Source: CAZDKK01 sp964603725
GTDB taxonomy: Bacteria > Eisenbacteria > RBG-16-71-46 > CAIMUX01 > WJJG01
Length of the DNA stretch: 64,000 nucleotides
Assembly: GCA_964603725.1 (NCBI GenBank)
Contig: CAZRWW010000010.1
Coordinates: forward strand, 1 to 64,000
Reading direction: 5' to 3'
Shown one piece after another: positions 34,574-43,752 of the stretch. The notes under the pieces are model-generated. The model did no database searches. It was given only the letters and a program-made list of their open reading frames with translations, and was not told the DNA's origin. The stretch's first letter is position 1. The number at the start of each line of letters is the position of its first letter. The position numbers and the translations under genes were made by a program.

Positions 34574-35987
34574 CCAGCCGCTCGAAGCGGTCGAGCTGTT
34601 GTCCGTAGTAAGAGTCCTGCGGGTTCTCGACGACCGCCGCGCGGATGAGGGCCAGGGCTTCATCCGTGTCCCCGCGCAGGTAGCGGATCTCGGCCAACGT
34701 GTCGAGCACCCGCGCGCGGTCTTCACCCGGGGCGGACAGCTCCACGCCGCGCCGCGCGAGCTGCTCGGCCTCTTCCAGCGCGGTGCCATGCTCGAAGCAC
34801 CACCAGGCCAGGCTGTTGAGCTGCCCCGCGTCATCGCGCCAGCCCGCGGGCAGGGCCGACTTCCGATGCTCGAACGCCCGCACGGAATCGCCGAGTTCGA
34901 AGGCGATCTTGCTCGCGGTCGAGGCGGCCCAGTTCAGGAAGCGGGCGCCTTCCGGGTCGGCTTGCGCCATGGCCAGACCGCGCTCCGCCGCTTCCTCCGC
35001 CTCGGAGAGATTCACGTCTTGTCTCAGGCACCAGTCGGCGAAGGACAGCATCTCCAGGTAGTTCTCGCGCCAGTTGTCGCTCAAGGTCGCCCGCCGGCAG
35101 GCGAGGGCCTGCTCGCGGTCCTTGAGCACGTATAGCGCGTAGTCGACCAGCAGGCCCTGGCGGCCCCAGCTCGCGCAGGCCTCTTCGTCCTGCGCGGTCG
35201 CGATGATGACGGCATCGATGTACGACGCCGCCAGGGTCGTGTCGCTGACCGGCGGATAGACGAGCGCCGCCATCGAGCGTCCCAGCTCGATCAGATTGGC
35301 GGAGGAGCGGCGCGGGGAAGCGATGACCGCGTCGGCGGCCGCTGCCAGATCCGCCCGCGTGAAGGCCGAGTCGGCGCCGGGACTGAAGACGGCGCCCAGC
35401 AGGGTCTCGAAGATGTCCATCAGGTAGTCACGGCCTGCGTCGGTGTTGAGCCGCTGGGCTTCTCGGTAGTACCGCACCGCTTCTGCATACGCGGATCGCG
35501 CGACATGATAGCGGGCGAGCCTCACGGCCAGATCGGTGGTCGGCTGGGCCGCGAAGCGGGCGGTCTTGTCCTCGATGGTGGTGGGATCAGCCAGGGCCTC
35601 GGCCAGCGATCCGAGGAACCCGGCCTTCTCGTACCCCACCCAGCTTTCGATCGGGGCGCCTTCGGGAGTGAGCAGGGCAAAGGTCGGATAGGCCCGCACC
35701 CGGTGCTCCTGGCTCAGCAGCTTGCCTTCCTCCTGCGCCAGGTCGGCGGTGAACAGGACGACCGCCGCCAACGCCCTGCGCACCTCGGAGTCCGACTTCG
35801 CCTCACGGACGAAGACGTCGCAGGCGTGTCACCCGCGGGAGTAGAAGTCGATCAGCAGCGGCCGCCGCAGACTCTGAGCCCGCGCCCGCGCCTCCGCGAG
35901 CGTGGTCGGGGCCACGTCACGGGAACAGGACGACGTTGTCGCGATGAAAAGCACGAGTGCCAATGGAGCGATCATTGCATGGCGCAC
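34557..35987 (-). CDS. putative selenoprotein: thioredoxin-fold lipoprotein with TPR domain (Sec at UHAC)
   Basis: 476 residues if TGA 35831-35829 is read as selenocysteine. The start is GTG 35987, five bases after AGGAGG; ATG 35975 is possible. A lipoprotein-like signal (MIAPLALVLFIATTSSC) is followed by RRPLLIDFYSRG-U-HACDVF, so TGA takes the place of the first Cys in a thioredoxin CxxC. The fold continues in frame: LFTADLAQEEGKLLSQEHRV, RAYPTFALLTPEGAPI (with the cis-Pro) and SWVGYEKAGFLGSLAEAL. Residues 150-476 are TPR-like helices. A hairpin with loop CGUGA follows the TGA. It is the last gene of a minus-strand operon. Alternatives are a nonsense mutation or sequencing error. Confidence 0.8.
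35796..35831 (-). promoter_or_regulatory. Sec codon and candidate bacterial SECIS hairpin (thioredoxin-TPR gene)
   Basis: On the minus strand TGA occupies 35831-35829. The 5' arm CTTCGTC (35814-35808) pairs with GGCGAAG (35802-35796), seven pairs including one T-G, closing a CGTGA loop at 35807-35803. Twenty-one bases separate the TGA from the loop. Bacterial SECIS rules ask for an apical loop about 16-37 nt after UGA with a G among its first two bases; both hold here. Confidence 0.75.
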
Positions 35988-36001
35988 GCTCACCTCCTGC
36001 A

Positions 36002-37234
36002 CTACAGCCGCTCGAGCGGCCGAAACAGCCAGGCCCACCGGCCGGGCACCAGATCGATCGCTTGCACGGGACAGAACTCGTGGCAGCAGTAGCAGCGTAT
36101 GCACGTCGCGTCGTCGACGCCACCGCCTTCTTTGCGCCGAGGATCGACGACCGCAGGGCTGGCGGCAGAGGGATCGACGACCACGGGGTCGTCGGCTGCG
36201 GGACCGACTGCGGCAGGATCGATCGCGGCGGGATCGACCGGGCACCCCTGCGCGCAGGCGTAACAGCGGATGCAGGCCTCGGCGCGGATTCGCGGGCGGG
36301 GTTGCCACTGGCGGCGAATCCATTGCTGGGCGCGTTCGGGCAGCGGGAGGATGTTCAACAGACTGGTGATCTCGCTCACGCGCTCGAAGTCGTCCAGCCG
36401 CAAGGCGGCGAGGTCCGCCCCGCGCACCTCGATCTCCTCCAGCCGGGTGGTCCCGAAGCCGACCTCGGCCGCGGCGGTCAGGGTGGGGACATTGCGCGCA
36501 TCGATGCCCACCAGGTGGCAGGCGACAACATCCACCGCGGAAAGGTCGGCTCCCGCGATCAGCGCGCCCACTTCCCGCGGGCGGCCGCCGCTCGGCCCCG
36601 GCCCCTCCATGCCGACGATGCCGTCCATCACCGCCAGCACGGGCTGCACGATGCGGTTGATGTCCACGATCAGTCGCGCCAGCCAGATGCGAGTTTGCAG
36701 CCGGTAGTGGTAGCGGGCCTTGCGCGTGCCGGGCACGAGACCGAACTGGTTCTTGACGGCGCCCGTGAAGGTGAGCTGGCCGTGCGTCTTCAGCTTGGGC
36801 AACGTGATCACGGCGTCGACCCCCGCGAGAGCACTGGGCAGCTCGATGCGGCGCGCGACGCGATTCTCCGGGGCCTCGAAGACGCGAGTCTGCGTGAGGT
36901 CAACCCACTCGGCGCCGCCGTCCGCGATCGCGGCGAGCAGCCCCGCCTTGCGCGCCAACGCCAGCGGGTCGCCGACGCCCGGGTTGTCGCCCACCCATAC
37001 GCGCGCGCCGGCCTCGCGGCACAGCTCGATCATGGCGCGCACGACCGCCGGGTGCGTGGTGATCGCCTTCTCGGGCGCGGCGCCCTGCAACAGGTTCGGC
37101 TTGAGCAGGACGGTCTGCCCGGCCCGCACGAAGGCGCCGATCCCGCCCAGCGGCTCCAGGCAGGCCCGCACCGCGGCGGTCACGCGTCCGCGGTCGTACG
37201 TGCGGATCTCGTGAAGCGCGACGACGGCAGCCAT
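36002..37234 (-). CDS. DUF362 protein with two [4Fe-4S] ferredoxin motifs
   Basis: 410 residues from ATG 37234. The DUF362 domain (residues 1-300) shows VLLKPNLLQGAAPEKAITTH, VDAVITLPKLKTHGQLTFTG, AVKNQFGLVPG and LSAVDVVACHLVGID. Two cluster-binding motifs follow: CIRCYACAQGCPVD (321-334) and CIRCYCCHEFCPVQ (378-391). They are separated by a low-complexity Asp/Pro/Ala linker (DPAAIDPAAVGPAADDP) not usual for the family. DUF362 proteins are cytoplasmic iron-sulfur proteins of largely unknown role. It sits 20 bases after one candidate selenoprotein gene and 14 bases before the other, so it may supply electrons or help mature them. Confidence 0.88.
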   Translation of the reverse strand: MAAVVALHEIRTYDRGRVTAAVRACLEPLGGIGAFVRAGQTVLLKPNLLQGAAPEKAITTHPAVVRAMIELCREAGARVWVGDNPGVGDPLALARKAGLLAAIADGGAEWVDLTQTRVFEAPENRVARRIELPSALAGVDAVITLPKLKTHGQLTFTGAVKNQFGLVPGTRKARYHYRLQTRIWLARLIVDINRIVQPVLAVMDGIVGMEGPGPSGGRPREVGALIAGADLSAVDVVACHLVGIDARNVPTLTAAAEVGFGTTRLEEIEVRGADLAALRLDDFERVSEITSLLNILPLPERAQQWIRRQWQPRPRIRAEACIRCYACAQGCPVDPAAIDPAAVGPAADDPVVVDPSAASPAVVDPRRKEGGGVDDATCIRCYCCHEFCPVQAIDLVPGRWAWLFRPLERL

Positions 37235-37254
37235 GTCAGGCGCCGGCCGTCATG

Positions 37255-38376
37255 TCACCGGGTGATCAGCAGCCGCTGCGTCTGCTGCTCGGTGCCGGTC
37301 TCCAGGCGGCAGAAGTAGACACCGGACGGGACGTCTGTACCCGTGTCGGTCCGGCCGGTCCAGGTCACGGCATGGCGGCCCGGAGCGCGGCGGCCCTCCA
37401 GCAGCGTGGCGATCCGACGGCCGGCCGAATCGTAGACCTCCAGACACACGTCGCAGCTCGCGCGCAGCTCGAAGGCGATCTCGGTCTCCGGGCGACCGGG
37501 GCTGGGCTGCGCCGGATAAAGGACCGGCGCCAGGTCGGACGCAACGCGGCTGCCCGGCTGTTCCTGAACGGCGGCCATGTTCATGAGCTCGGGAATCGAG
37601 ACCTTGGCGCCTTGCCAGATCTCCAACGTGTTGTCGGCCTGGAAGACGGTGTCCTGGAAGAAGCAGATGACCTCGCACTCTCCCTCGACCCACGTGCCTT
37701 GGAGCTGGAAGGGCAGCGTGACGGAAGCGTACCCGTTTGCGGCGAGCGACACCGGCGTGCCGGTCTCCGTGGGAACCATGTCGCGCATGACGTGGTGGTG
37801 CCAATCGAGCTGATTGGGAGCCACATAGTACAGCTCCGACTCGGTGAGCACGCAATGCAGCTTGCCCGAGAGGCTGCTCGTGCCGGCGTTGTGGAGCATC
37901 ACGGTCACGAAGCCCGTGCGCGTGCCCGCGTCATAGTCGCCGCTCAGATCGAGGGTCACGTTGGACTGAACGGGCAGCCTGTTCAGCAGGTGGTTCTCCC
38001 AGCCCGAGTAGATGTATCCAGGGGTCGGGCAGCCGTCCAGCCACAACCACGGCCAGGCATAGTAGTAGCTGCCCCCGTAGTAGTAGGGCGGCGGATAGGT
38101 GTGCCAGCGGCTGTAGCCCTCGGTGGTGTAGTAGGGAGCGGCGGTGTTGGTGTAGTAGGCGATCGCCGCCACGCGCGTGTTGTACACGTCGGCCAGTCTG
38201 TCCAGCTCACGGCTGGCTTGCAGGCAGGACCCTCAGGTGGTGCTGGTGAAGTATTCCAGGACCGCCATGCGCTCGACGGCGCCGGCCGCGCCCGACCCGA
38301 TCGCGATGATCAGGGCGGGGACCAGCGTCAGCCCGAACGCCATCCGCGTCAGGACCCGGCTCCGAGAATCGTGCAT
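37255..38376 (-). CDS. putative selenoprotein: secreted Omp28-like thioredoxin-fold protein with FlgD-like tail (Sec at UGSC)
   Basis: 373 residues if TGA 38235-38233 is read as selenocysteine. The start is ATG 38376, with GGAGG seven bases upstream. A signal peptide ends near GAAGA. Then comes VERMAVLEYFTSTT-U-GSCLQAS, where Omp28-type proteins read EFTGTxCxxC, so TGA is at the first Cys. The frame continues through ADVYNTRVAAIAYYTN, a beta-rich Omp28-like region (VTLDLSGDYDAGTRTGFVTV) and a FlgD-like sorting domain (DSAGRRIATLLEG ... HAVTWTGRTDTGTDVPSGVY). A CGUGA-loop hairpin follows the TGA. The stop of the upstream gene overlaps its ribosome site, indicating coupling. A nonsense mutation is the main alternative. 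Confidence 0.82.
38202..38235 (-). promoter_or_regulatory. Sec codon and candidate bacterial SECIS hairpin (Omp28-like gene)
   Basis: On the minus strand TGA occupies 38235-38233. CCAGC (38216-38212) pairs perfectly with GCTGG (38206-38202) around a CGTGA loop at 38211-38207; a lower CTG/CAG pairing can extend it with an internal loop. The loop begins 21 bases after the TGA, the same distance and loop sequence as in the thioredoxin-TPR gene 2.4 kb downstream. Confidence 0.78.
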
Positions 38377-38379
38377 GAC

Positions 38380-40275
38380 CTACCTCCATGGTTGTGGATG
38401 CCCAGGAATTGTACCATGTCGCGGTTGCGCCCGCGTATAGACGGCCCACCCGCCGCCCTCGAAGGCCGCGCTGAAGCCGCCCGCCGCCAAAACCTCCCCG
38501 AGGCGCCGCGCCAGGAGCTCGTCCGGAACGGGCGCGGGGCAGTAGGGATCCCACACGATCGCCTCGAAGCGCTCGAGCGGACGCCGAGGGGGCCAGCCAC
38601 GCCAGTCCCGCTCGAAATCGACCGGCCGCAGCAGGGGGAACGGCTCGAAGCGCGCGTAGAGCGTGCGCCGCGGATCAAGGGCAGCGAGCGCGGCGCGGAG
38701 CCGGGGATCCGGCGGATCGGGGCGCGCGCTCTGCTGGAAGGCGGCCGCGAGCTCGGAGGCGTCCGCCCGGCCGCCCGCCACGGCGTCCGCCGAACCGGGC
38801 GGGCGCCAGTCGCGTCGGGCCAGCACGATCAAGGCCTCGGGCGATGCGCTGACCCGCGCATTGACGTCCGGAAAGCGGGGCGGCGTGTAGCTGGCCGCGA
38901 GGATCTCATCGCGCGTGTGCAAGCGCAGGAAGTAGGCCAGCTCCCAGTCCGAGATCACCTCGCGATGACCCTGCGCCAGCAGCTCGCGGGCCAACAGCGG
39001 GCGCAGCGAGGCCTGCGGCAGAACCCAGGCGGCCGTGGCGGAAAGAGCGGTGATCGCGCCCAGGATCGCCAGGCACACCGCGATCGGCGCGACGTGGCGC
39101 GCGGGCCAGACGCCCAGGCCGCGCGCCGCGGACAGCACGAGGAACGGGGTCAGGGGCAGCGTGTAGCGGAACCACTGGGGGTCGTTCCGGAACTCGGGCG
39201 TCACGAGCAGAACGGCCAGGCCCCCCGCGCCCAGGTACGCCGCCAGCGCCAGCCCGGGGTCGACCGCGCCGAGCCACGCCCGCCGCCGGCGCGCGGCGCG
39301 GATCCAGTCGATGACGCCCAGGGCCGAGACGACGAGATACACGAGCGTGAACAGAGCGAGCGCCACCGCGGCTTCGTTGCTCGACCACGTGCCGGTGGTG
39401 AGCGCGGCGGGGAAGGCGCGGGCGAGATCGGCCAGGAGCGCGGGGCGCAGGATCGACGCAAGCTCCGGCGCCCAGCCGGTGCCCTCCGTGCCGGGAGGAC
39501 CGAGCGCCGCCGGAACCAGGCGCGGCAACCAGAGCGGAAGATAGCCGGCGAGGAAGCCCAGCGCGGCGACGCCCAGCGACAGAACGCCCGCCGGCCGCGG
39601 CCTCCAGCGCGCCGCAACCTGTCCCACGAGCAGCGCCAGGGCCGCGGGCACGAACAGCAGCGCCTGATCGTGGGTCCAGACTGCCAGCCCGAGCAGGACT
39701 CCGCCCAGGAGCGAGTCGCGGAGGCAACGCGATCCGGACTCGCGCCTCGCCGGCCAGAGCAGGAGCGTGCCCAGCAGCCCGAGCACGAGCGACTCGAGAT
39801 ACCCGCCGCGCGCCTTGACGCCGGCCAGGAAGAGGACCGCGGGCGGAAGCAGCCAGACCAATGCCAACCGGAGCGCAGGGCGGCGCGACGCGTCTTCCGT
39901 TGCCCGCCTCTGCCAGGCGCGCAGAACCCAGAGACCGAGCGGCACCCAGAGCAGCGGCGACAGCCGCACGGCCGTGGCCGAGGGTCCGAACAGAGCCACC
40001 CAAGGCGCGGCGATGAGACTCTGCAGCGCACCCATGTAACTCTGCCCGGGGAGGAAGAGCGAGAAGCGACCCGCGAGGATCTCACGGGCGTGCAGGCCTA
40101 CCAGAGCCTCATCGGCGTCGAAGTTGGCGGGCCACTGCGCGAGAAACCCGATTCGCGTGGCCACGGCCAGCAGCAGCAGCGCGGGCCAGGCGAGTCGGAT
40201 CGCGAGGCGCCGCGCGCGCGAACGGCGCGGGACTTGTCCGGCCTCCTCCGGGTGCAGGCTCATGCGGGCGAGCAT
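38380..40275 (-). CDS. multi-pass membrane glycosyltransferase (GT39/PMT-like, GT-C fold)
   Basis: About 631 residues from ATG 40275; ATG 40263 and GTG 40347 are alternatives, none with a strong ribosome site. At least ten hydrophobic segments start with LAIRLAWPALLLLAVATRIG. The first periplasmic loop has the acidic motif NFDADEALVGLHAREIL, typical of the lipid-phosphate-sugar-dependent GT-C family. A soluble C-terminal part (from about residue 440) includes LRLHTRDEILAASYTPPRF. The family moves sugars from lipid carriers to protein or lipid acceptors. Its stop lies 3 bases before the Omp28-like start, so the two are likely co-translated. Confidence 0.8.
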   Translation of the reverse strand: MLARMSLHPEEAGQVPRRSRARRLAIRLAWPALLLLAVATRIGFLAQWPANFDADEALVGLHAREILAGRFSLFLPGQSYMGALQSLIAAPWVALFGPSATAVRLSPLLWVPLGLWVLRAWQRRATEDASRRPALRLALVWLLPPAVLFLAGVKARGGYLESLVLGLLGTLLLWPARRESGSRCLRDSLLGGVLLGLAVWTHDQALLFVPAALALLVGQVAARWRPRPAGVLSLGVAALGFLAGYLPLWLPRLVPAALGPPGTEGTGWAPELASILRPALLADLARAFPAALTTGTWSSNEAAVALALFTLVYLVVSALGVIDWIRAARRRRAWLGAVDPGLALAAYLGAGGLAVLLVTPEFRNDPQWFRYTLPLTPFLVLSAARGLGVWPARHVAPIAVCLAILGAITALSATAAWVLPQASLRPLLARELLAQGHREVISDWELAYFLRLHTRDEILAASYTPPRFPDVNARVSASPEALIVLARRDWRPPGSADAVAGGRADASELAAAFQQSARPDPPDPRLRAALAALDPRRTLYARFEPFPLLRPVDFERDWRGWPPRRPLERFEAIVWDPYCPAPVPDELLARRLGEVLAAGGFSAAFEGGGWAVYTRAQPRHGTIPGHPQPWR

Positions 40276-40347
40276 ACCCCAGCCGGCCGGAGGCTGATAG
40301 CCCGTCCGGCGGGACCCGGCCCAGTGGCCGGGGTATTCCCGGCGCAC

Positions 40348-41514
40348 TCAGACGGTGACTTCCTCGGTGTGCTCCGGCTCCAGTCGCGGCGCGCGACGAC
40401 CCGGGCGGGTGCGCCTGTAGATCCGCAGATTCTGGGCGGCCTTGTTGCAGGTCGTGAAGCACTCCTTGCAGATGGGCCGGCCCGTGCGAGGCATGGCGAG
40501 CGAGTTCCGGCGGTACTGGCGGTAGCGCGACCCGTACCAGATCTCCGCGAAGCTCTGCTCGTGGATATTGCCCAGCACCTCCTCCTCGCAGTAGCAGCAC
40601 GGGACCACCACGCCGTCGGGTCCGATGACGCAGAAGACCCATCCTTCGTAGCAGGGGATCTTGCGCTGCAGGGGATTGCTCTGGACTCTGCCCTGTCCGG
40701 ACCGGAGAGGCAGATGCGTCGTGAACTCGGCGAAGTTGTGGATGATGCCCGCCCGATCGAGACGGCTTTGCCACTGCGGCACGCCGGCGAGCAGGCGGGC
40801 CATGTCCTCGGGCGTCAGGCGCAGATGGGCCGTCTCGGGCAGCTCGCCCATGACGTTCCAGACGATCTCGTCGACGCCGAGGTCCAGGCAGGTCTGGGCC
40901 ATGCCGTCGAAGTCGTCCAGATTGTCGCGGCAGACGACGTGACTCGCGCGCACCCATGGACGCTGCTGGCCCGCGGCGCGCCGCCGCTCGAGGACATCCT
41001 TGAGAAACGCGATGGCCTTGTCCCACAGATCGGAGCCGTTGATGAGCCGGTAGGTCTCGCGCGTGCCCGCATTGAGCGAGACCGTCAGTCGGTCCAGCTT
41101 CGTTTCCACCAGGGTGGGCGCGAAATCGGACCCGGCCAGAGTGGCATTGGTGACCATGGCGCACGCCATCCCCGTCCCCTTGATCGCCCTCACGATCTCG
41201 CTCGGATTGGGGTGCGCGATCGGGTCCCCCTTGCCGGACAGCTCGACCAGATCGACCCCGGCCTGGGCGAGCTCGCGCGCCAGCCGGCGGATCGTGGGCA
41301 GATCCATGGTCTTGCGGCCGCCGGCGTAGGTGCGCCACGCGGTGACCGGGGCGGGTTGGAGCCTGCCGTGCGATTCGCAGAAGACGCAGCGGAGGTTGCA
41401 GTGGTGCGTGACCTCCAGGCTGACCACCTGCGGTCCGACCAGGGGACGGCCCAGGGCGGCGCCGAGCATCCGTCGCGCCTGGCGAGAGCGGGATGTGAAC
41501 TTGAACCGATCCAT
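40348..41514 (-). CDS. radical SAM protein with SPASM-type C-terminal cluster domain
   Basis: 388 residues from ATG 41514, preceded by GGAGGGACTGCGC. The radical SAM motif is CNLRCVFC (about residues 39-46). A TIM-barrel body includes LVELSGKGDPIAHPNPSEIV and LDRLTVSLNAGTRETYRLIN. The C-terminal region has many cysteines (IPCYEGWVFC, VVPCCYCEEEVLG, ICKECFTTCNKAA), a SPASM/twitch domain carrying extra iron-sulfur clusters. Relatives modify peptides or act in cofactor synthesis. It is the first gene of the five-gene minus-strand run that includes both candidate selenoproteins; its substrate is unknown. Confidence 0.88.
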   Translation of the reverse strand: MDRFKFTSRSRQARRMLGAALGRPLVGPQVVSLEVTHHCNLRCVFCESHGRLQPAPVTAWRTYAGGRKTMDLPTIRRLARELAQAGVDLVELSGKGDPIAHPNPSEIVRAIKGTGMACAMVTNATLAGSDFAPTLVETKLDRLTVSLNAGTRETYRLINGSDLWDKAIAFLKDVLERRRAAGQQRPWVRASHVVCRDNLDDFDGMAQTCLDLGVDEIVWNVMGELPETAHLRLTPEDMARLLAGVPQWQSRLDRAGIIHNFAEFTTHLPLRSGQGRVQSNPLQRKIPCYEGWVFCVIGPDGVVVPCCYCEEEVLGNIHEQSFAEIWYGSRYRQYRRNSLAMPRTGRPICKECFTTCNKAAQNLRIYRRTRPGRRAPRLEPEHTEEVTV

Positions 41515-41792
41515 GCGCAGTCCCTCCGGACACGACCTTCACGGTGAATCTGACCAAGTGTACCACGGGCCTCGGATGGAGACCCAGGCCAAGCCGGGCC
41601 GTGGGCCGCGCGCCCGCCGACGCAGCCGGCGAGCGTCCGGAACCGCACACCCGCCGTCCGCCAGCGAACGATCCGTCGGGGGCGCGACCGACGTAACATG
41701 CTCCCTCGCAATCAGTTGCGTTCTGGCCCGGCTGTTGCATGCCGGTCGGGCGTAGCCCAGCTGATCTCGGAGCCTCACCGGAGGGCATCGAC
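41515..41792. other. divergent promoter region
   Basis: 278 bases between the radical SAM gene (minus) and the efflux operon (plus). No gene is supported. An AT-richer patch around 41545-41575 (GAATCTGACCAAGTGTACC) may hold a promoter. Ribosome site GGAGGG at 41780-41785 belongs to the adaptor gene. Confidence 0.45.
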
Positions 41793-43042
41793 GTGGACCC
41801 GATGGATCGCGCCATTGCGCCGCACGAGCTCCGCCGGCGTCGCGCCCGGCGCCTCCTGACCAGCGCCGCTTGCCTCGCGCTGGCGTTGATCGCGGTGCGC
41901 GTGGCCGTCGGCCTGGCGCGGCCGACCGTGGATCGCTCGCGCCTGCGCACCGCCATCGTCGACCGCGGCCCGATCGAGGCGAGCGTCTCGGCGCGTGGCA
42001 CGGTCGTCCCCGTGTACGAGCGCATCATCACCAGCCCGATCGACACCCGCGTGACGGACATCCTGAAGCTGCCCGGGTCCGCGCTGCAGGCCGGCGAGCC
42101 GATCCTCGCGCTCGATGTGACCGCCGCGCGGCTGGCGCTCGAGAAGTCGCAGGACCGGGTCGCGCTCAAGCAGAACGAGCGCGAGCGGGTCGGCGTGGAG
42201 CTCGAGCGCGCGCTCAGCGATCTGCGCGGCCGGCGCTCCGTGCAGGAACTGGAGGTCGAGACGTGCCACCGCCGCGCGGACCGCGATCGGCGTCTCGTGG
42301 AGCTGGGGGTGTGCAGCGAGGAGCAGGCCCGCGCGTCCGAGGCGGACGCGGCGCGGGCGGCCATCGAGCTCGCGCAGCTCGAGGAGAGCATCGCCAACGC
42401 GCAGCGCGCCCGCGACGTGCAGATGCGCGGCTTCGATCTCGAGGTGGGCATCCTGGGCAAGGAACGCGACGAGGCGGCTCGCCTGTTGCGGCTCGCGGTG
42501 CCGGCGGCCGATCGCCCCGGTGTGCTGACCTGGGTCGTCCCCAGCGAGGGCGCGGCCGTGCGTCAGGGGGAGGCGATCGCGCGCATTGCCGATCTGAGCG
42601 CCTTCAGCGTCGAGGCCGTCGTGGCCGACGTGCACGCGGGCCGGCTGATGCGCGGGCAGGCGGCCGAGATTGTCGCCGGCGAGACCCGCCTGCGCGGGCA
42701 AGTCGCCAACGTCCGGCCCACGGTCGAGAACGGCATGGTGACCTGCGAAGTGACGCTCGACGAGCCGGACCACGCCATCCTGCGGCACAACCTGCGCGTC
42801 GACGTCTATGTCATCACCGAGCGCAGGGACGACACCCTACGGGTCAAGCGCGGCGCCTACGTCGCCCTCGACGGCGGCGATGCGGTGTTCGTCGTGCGCG
42901 GCAACGTCGCCGAACGAACGCCGGTGACCTTCGGCATCAGCAACCACGAGACGAGCGAGATCCTGGCGGGCCTGGCGCCGGGCGACGAAGTCGTCATCTC
43001 GGACATGAAGAGGTATGCGCGTGTGAAGGAGGTGAAGCTGCG

Positions 43043-43046
<4 letters not shown>
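41793..43046 (+). CDS. HlyD/MacA-type periplasmic adaptor of an ABC efflux system
   Basis: 417 residues from GTG 41793, with GGAGGG seven bases upstream; ATG 41802 is an alternative. One N-terminal membrane anchor (LLTSAACLALALIAVRVAVG) is followed by barrel-sandwich halves (SVSARGTVVPVYERIITSPI and VPSEGAAVRQGEAIARIADL). These flank a long coiled-coil hairpin (residues about 115-215). Beta-barrel and membrane-proximal domains end the protein. It should link the inner-membrane transporter to an outer-membrane channel, which is not encoded here. It is the first gene of the operon and overlaps the ATPase gene by four bases. Confidence 0.88.
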
Positions 43047-43738
<692 letters not shown>

Positions 43739-43752
43739 TCGGGGAGGGTCGT

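Noticed and set aside
34557..38376. Both TGA-interrupted thioredoxin-fold genes as ordinary pseudogenes
   Set aside because: Each has only one lesion, always at the first Cys of CxxC, each followed by a hairpin with the same loop at the same distance, and the rest of each frame is intact with good ribosome sites.
37252..41547. A plus-strand open frame of over 1,400 codons
   Set aside because: It lies antisense to four well-supported genes, is rich in Arg, Gly, Gln and Ala, has no domain features, and is explained by high GC content.
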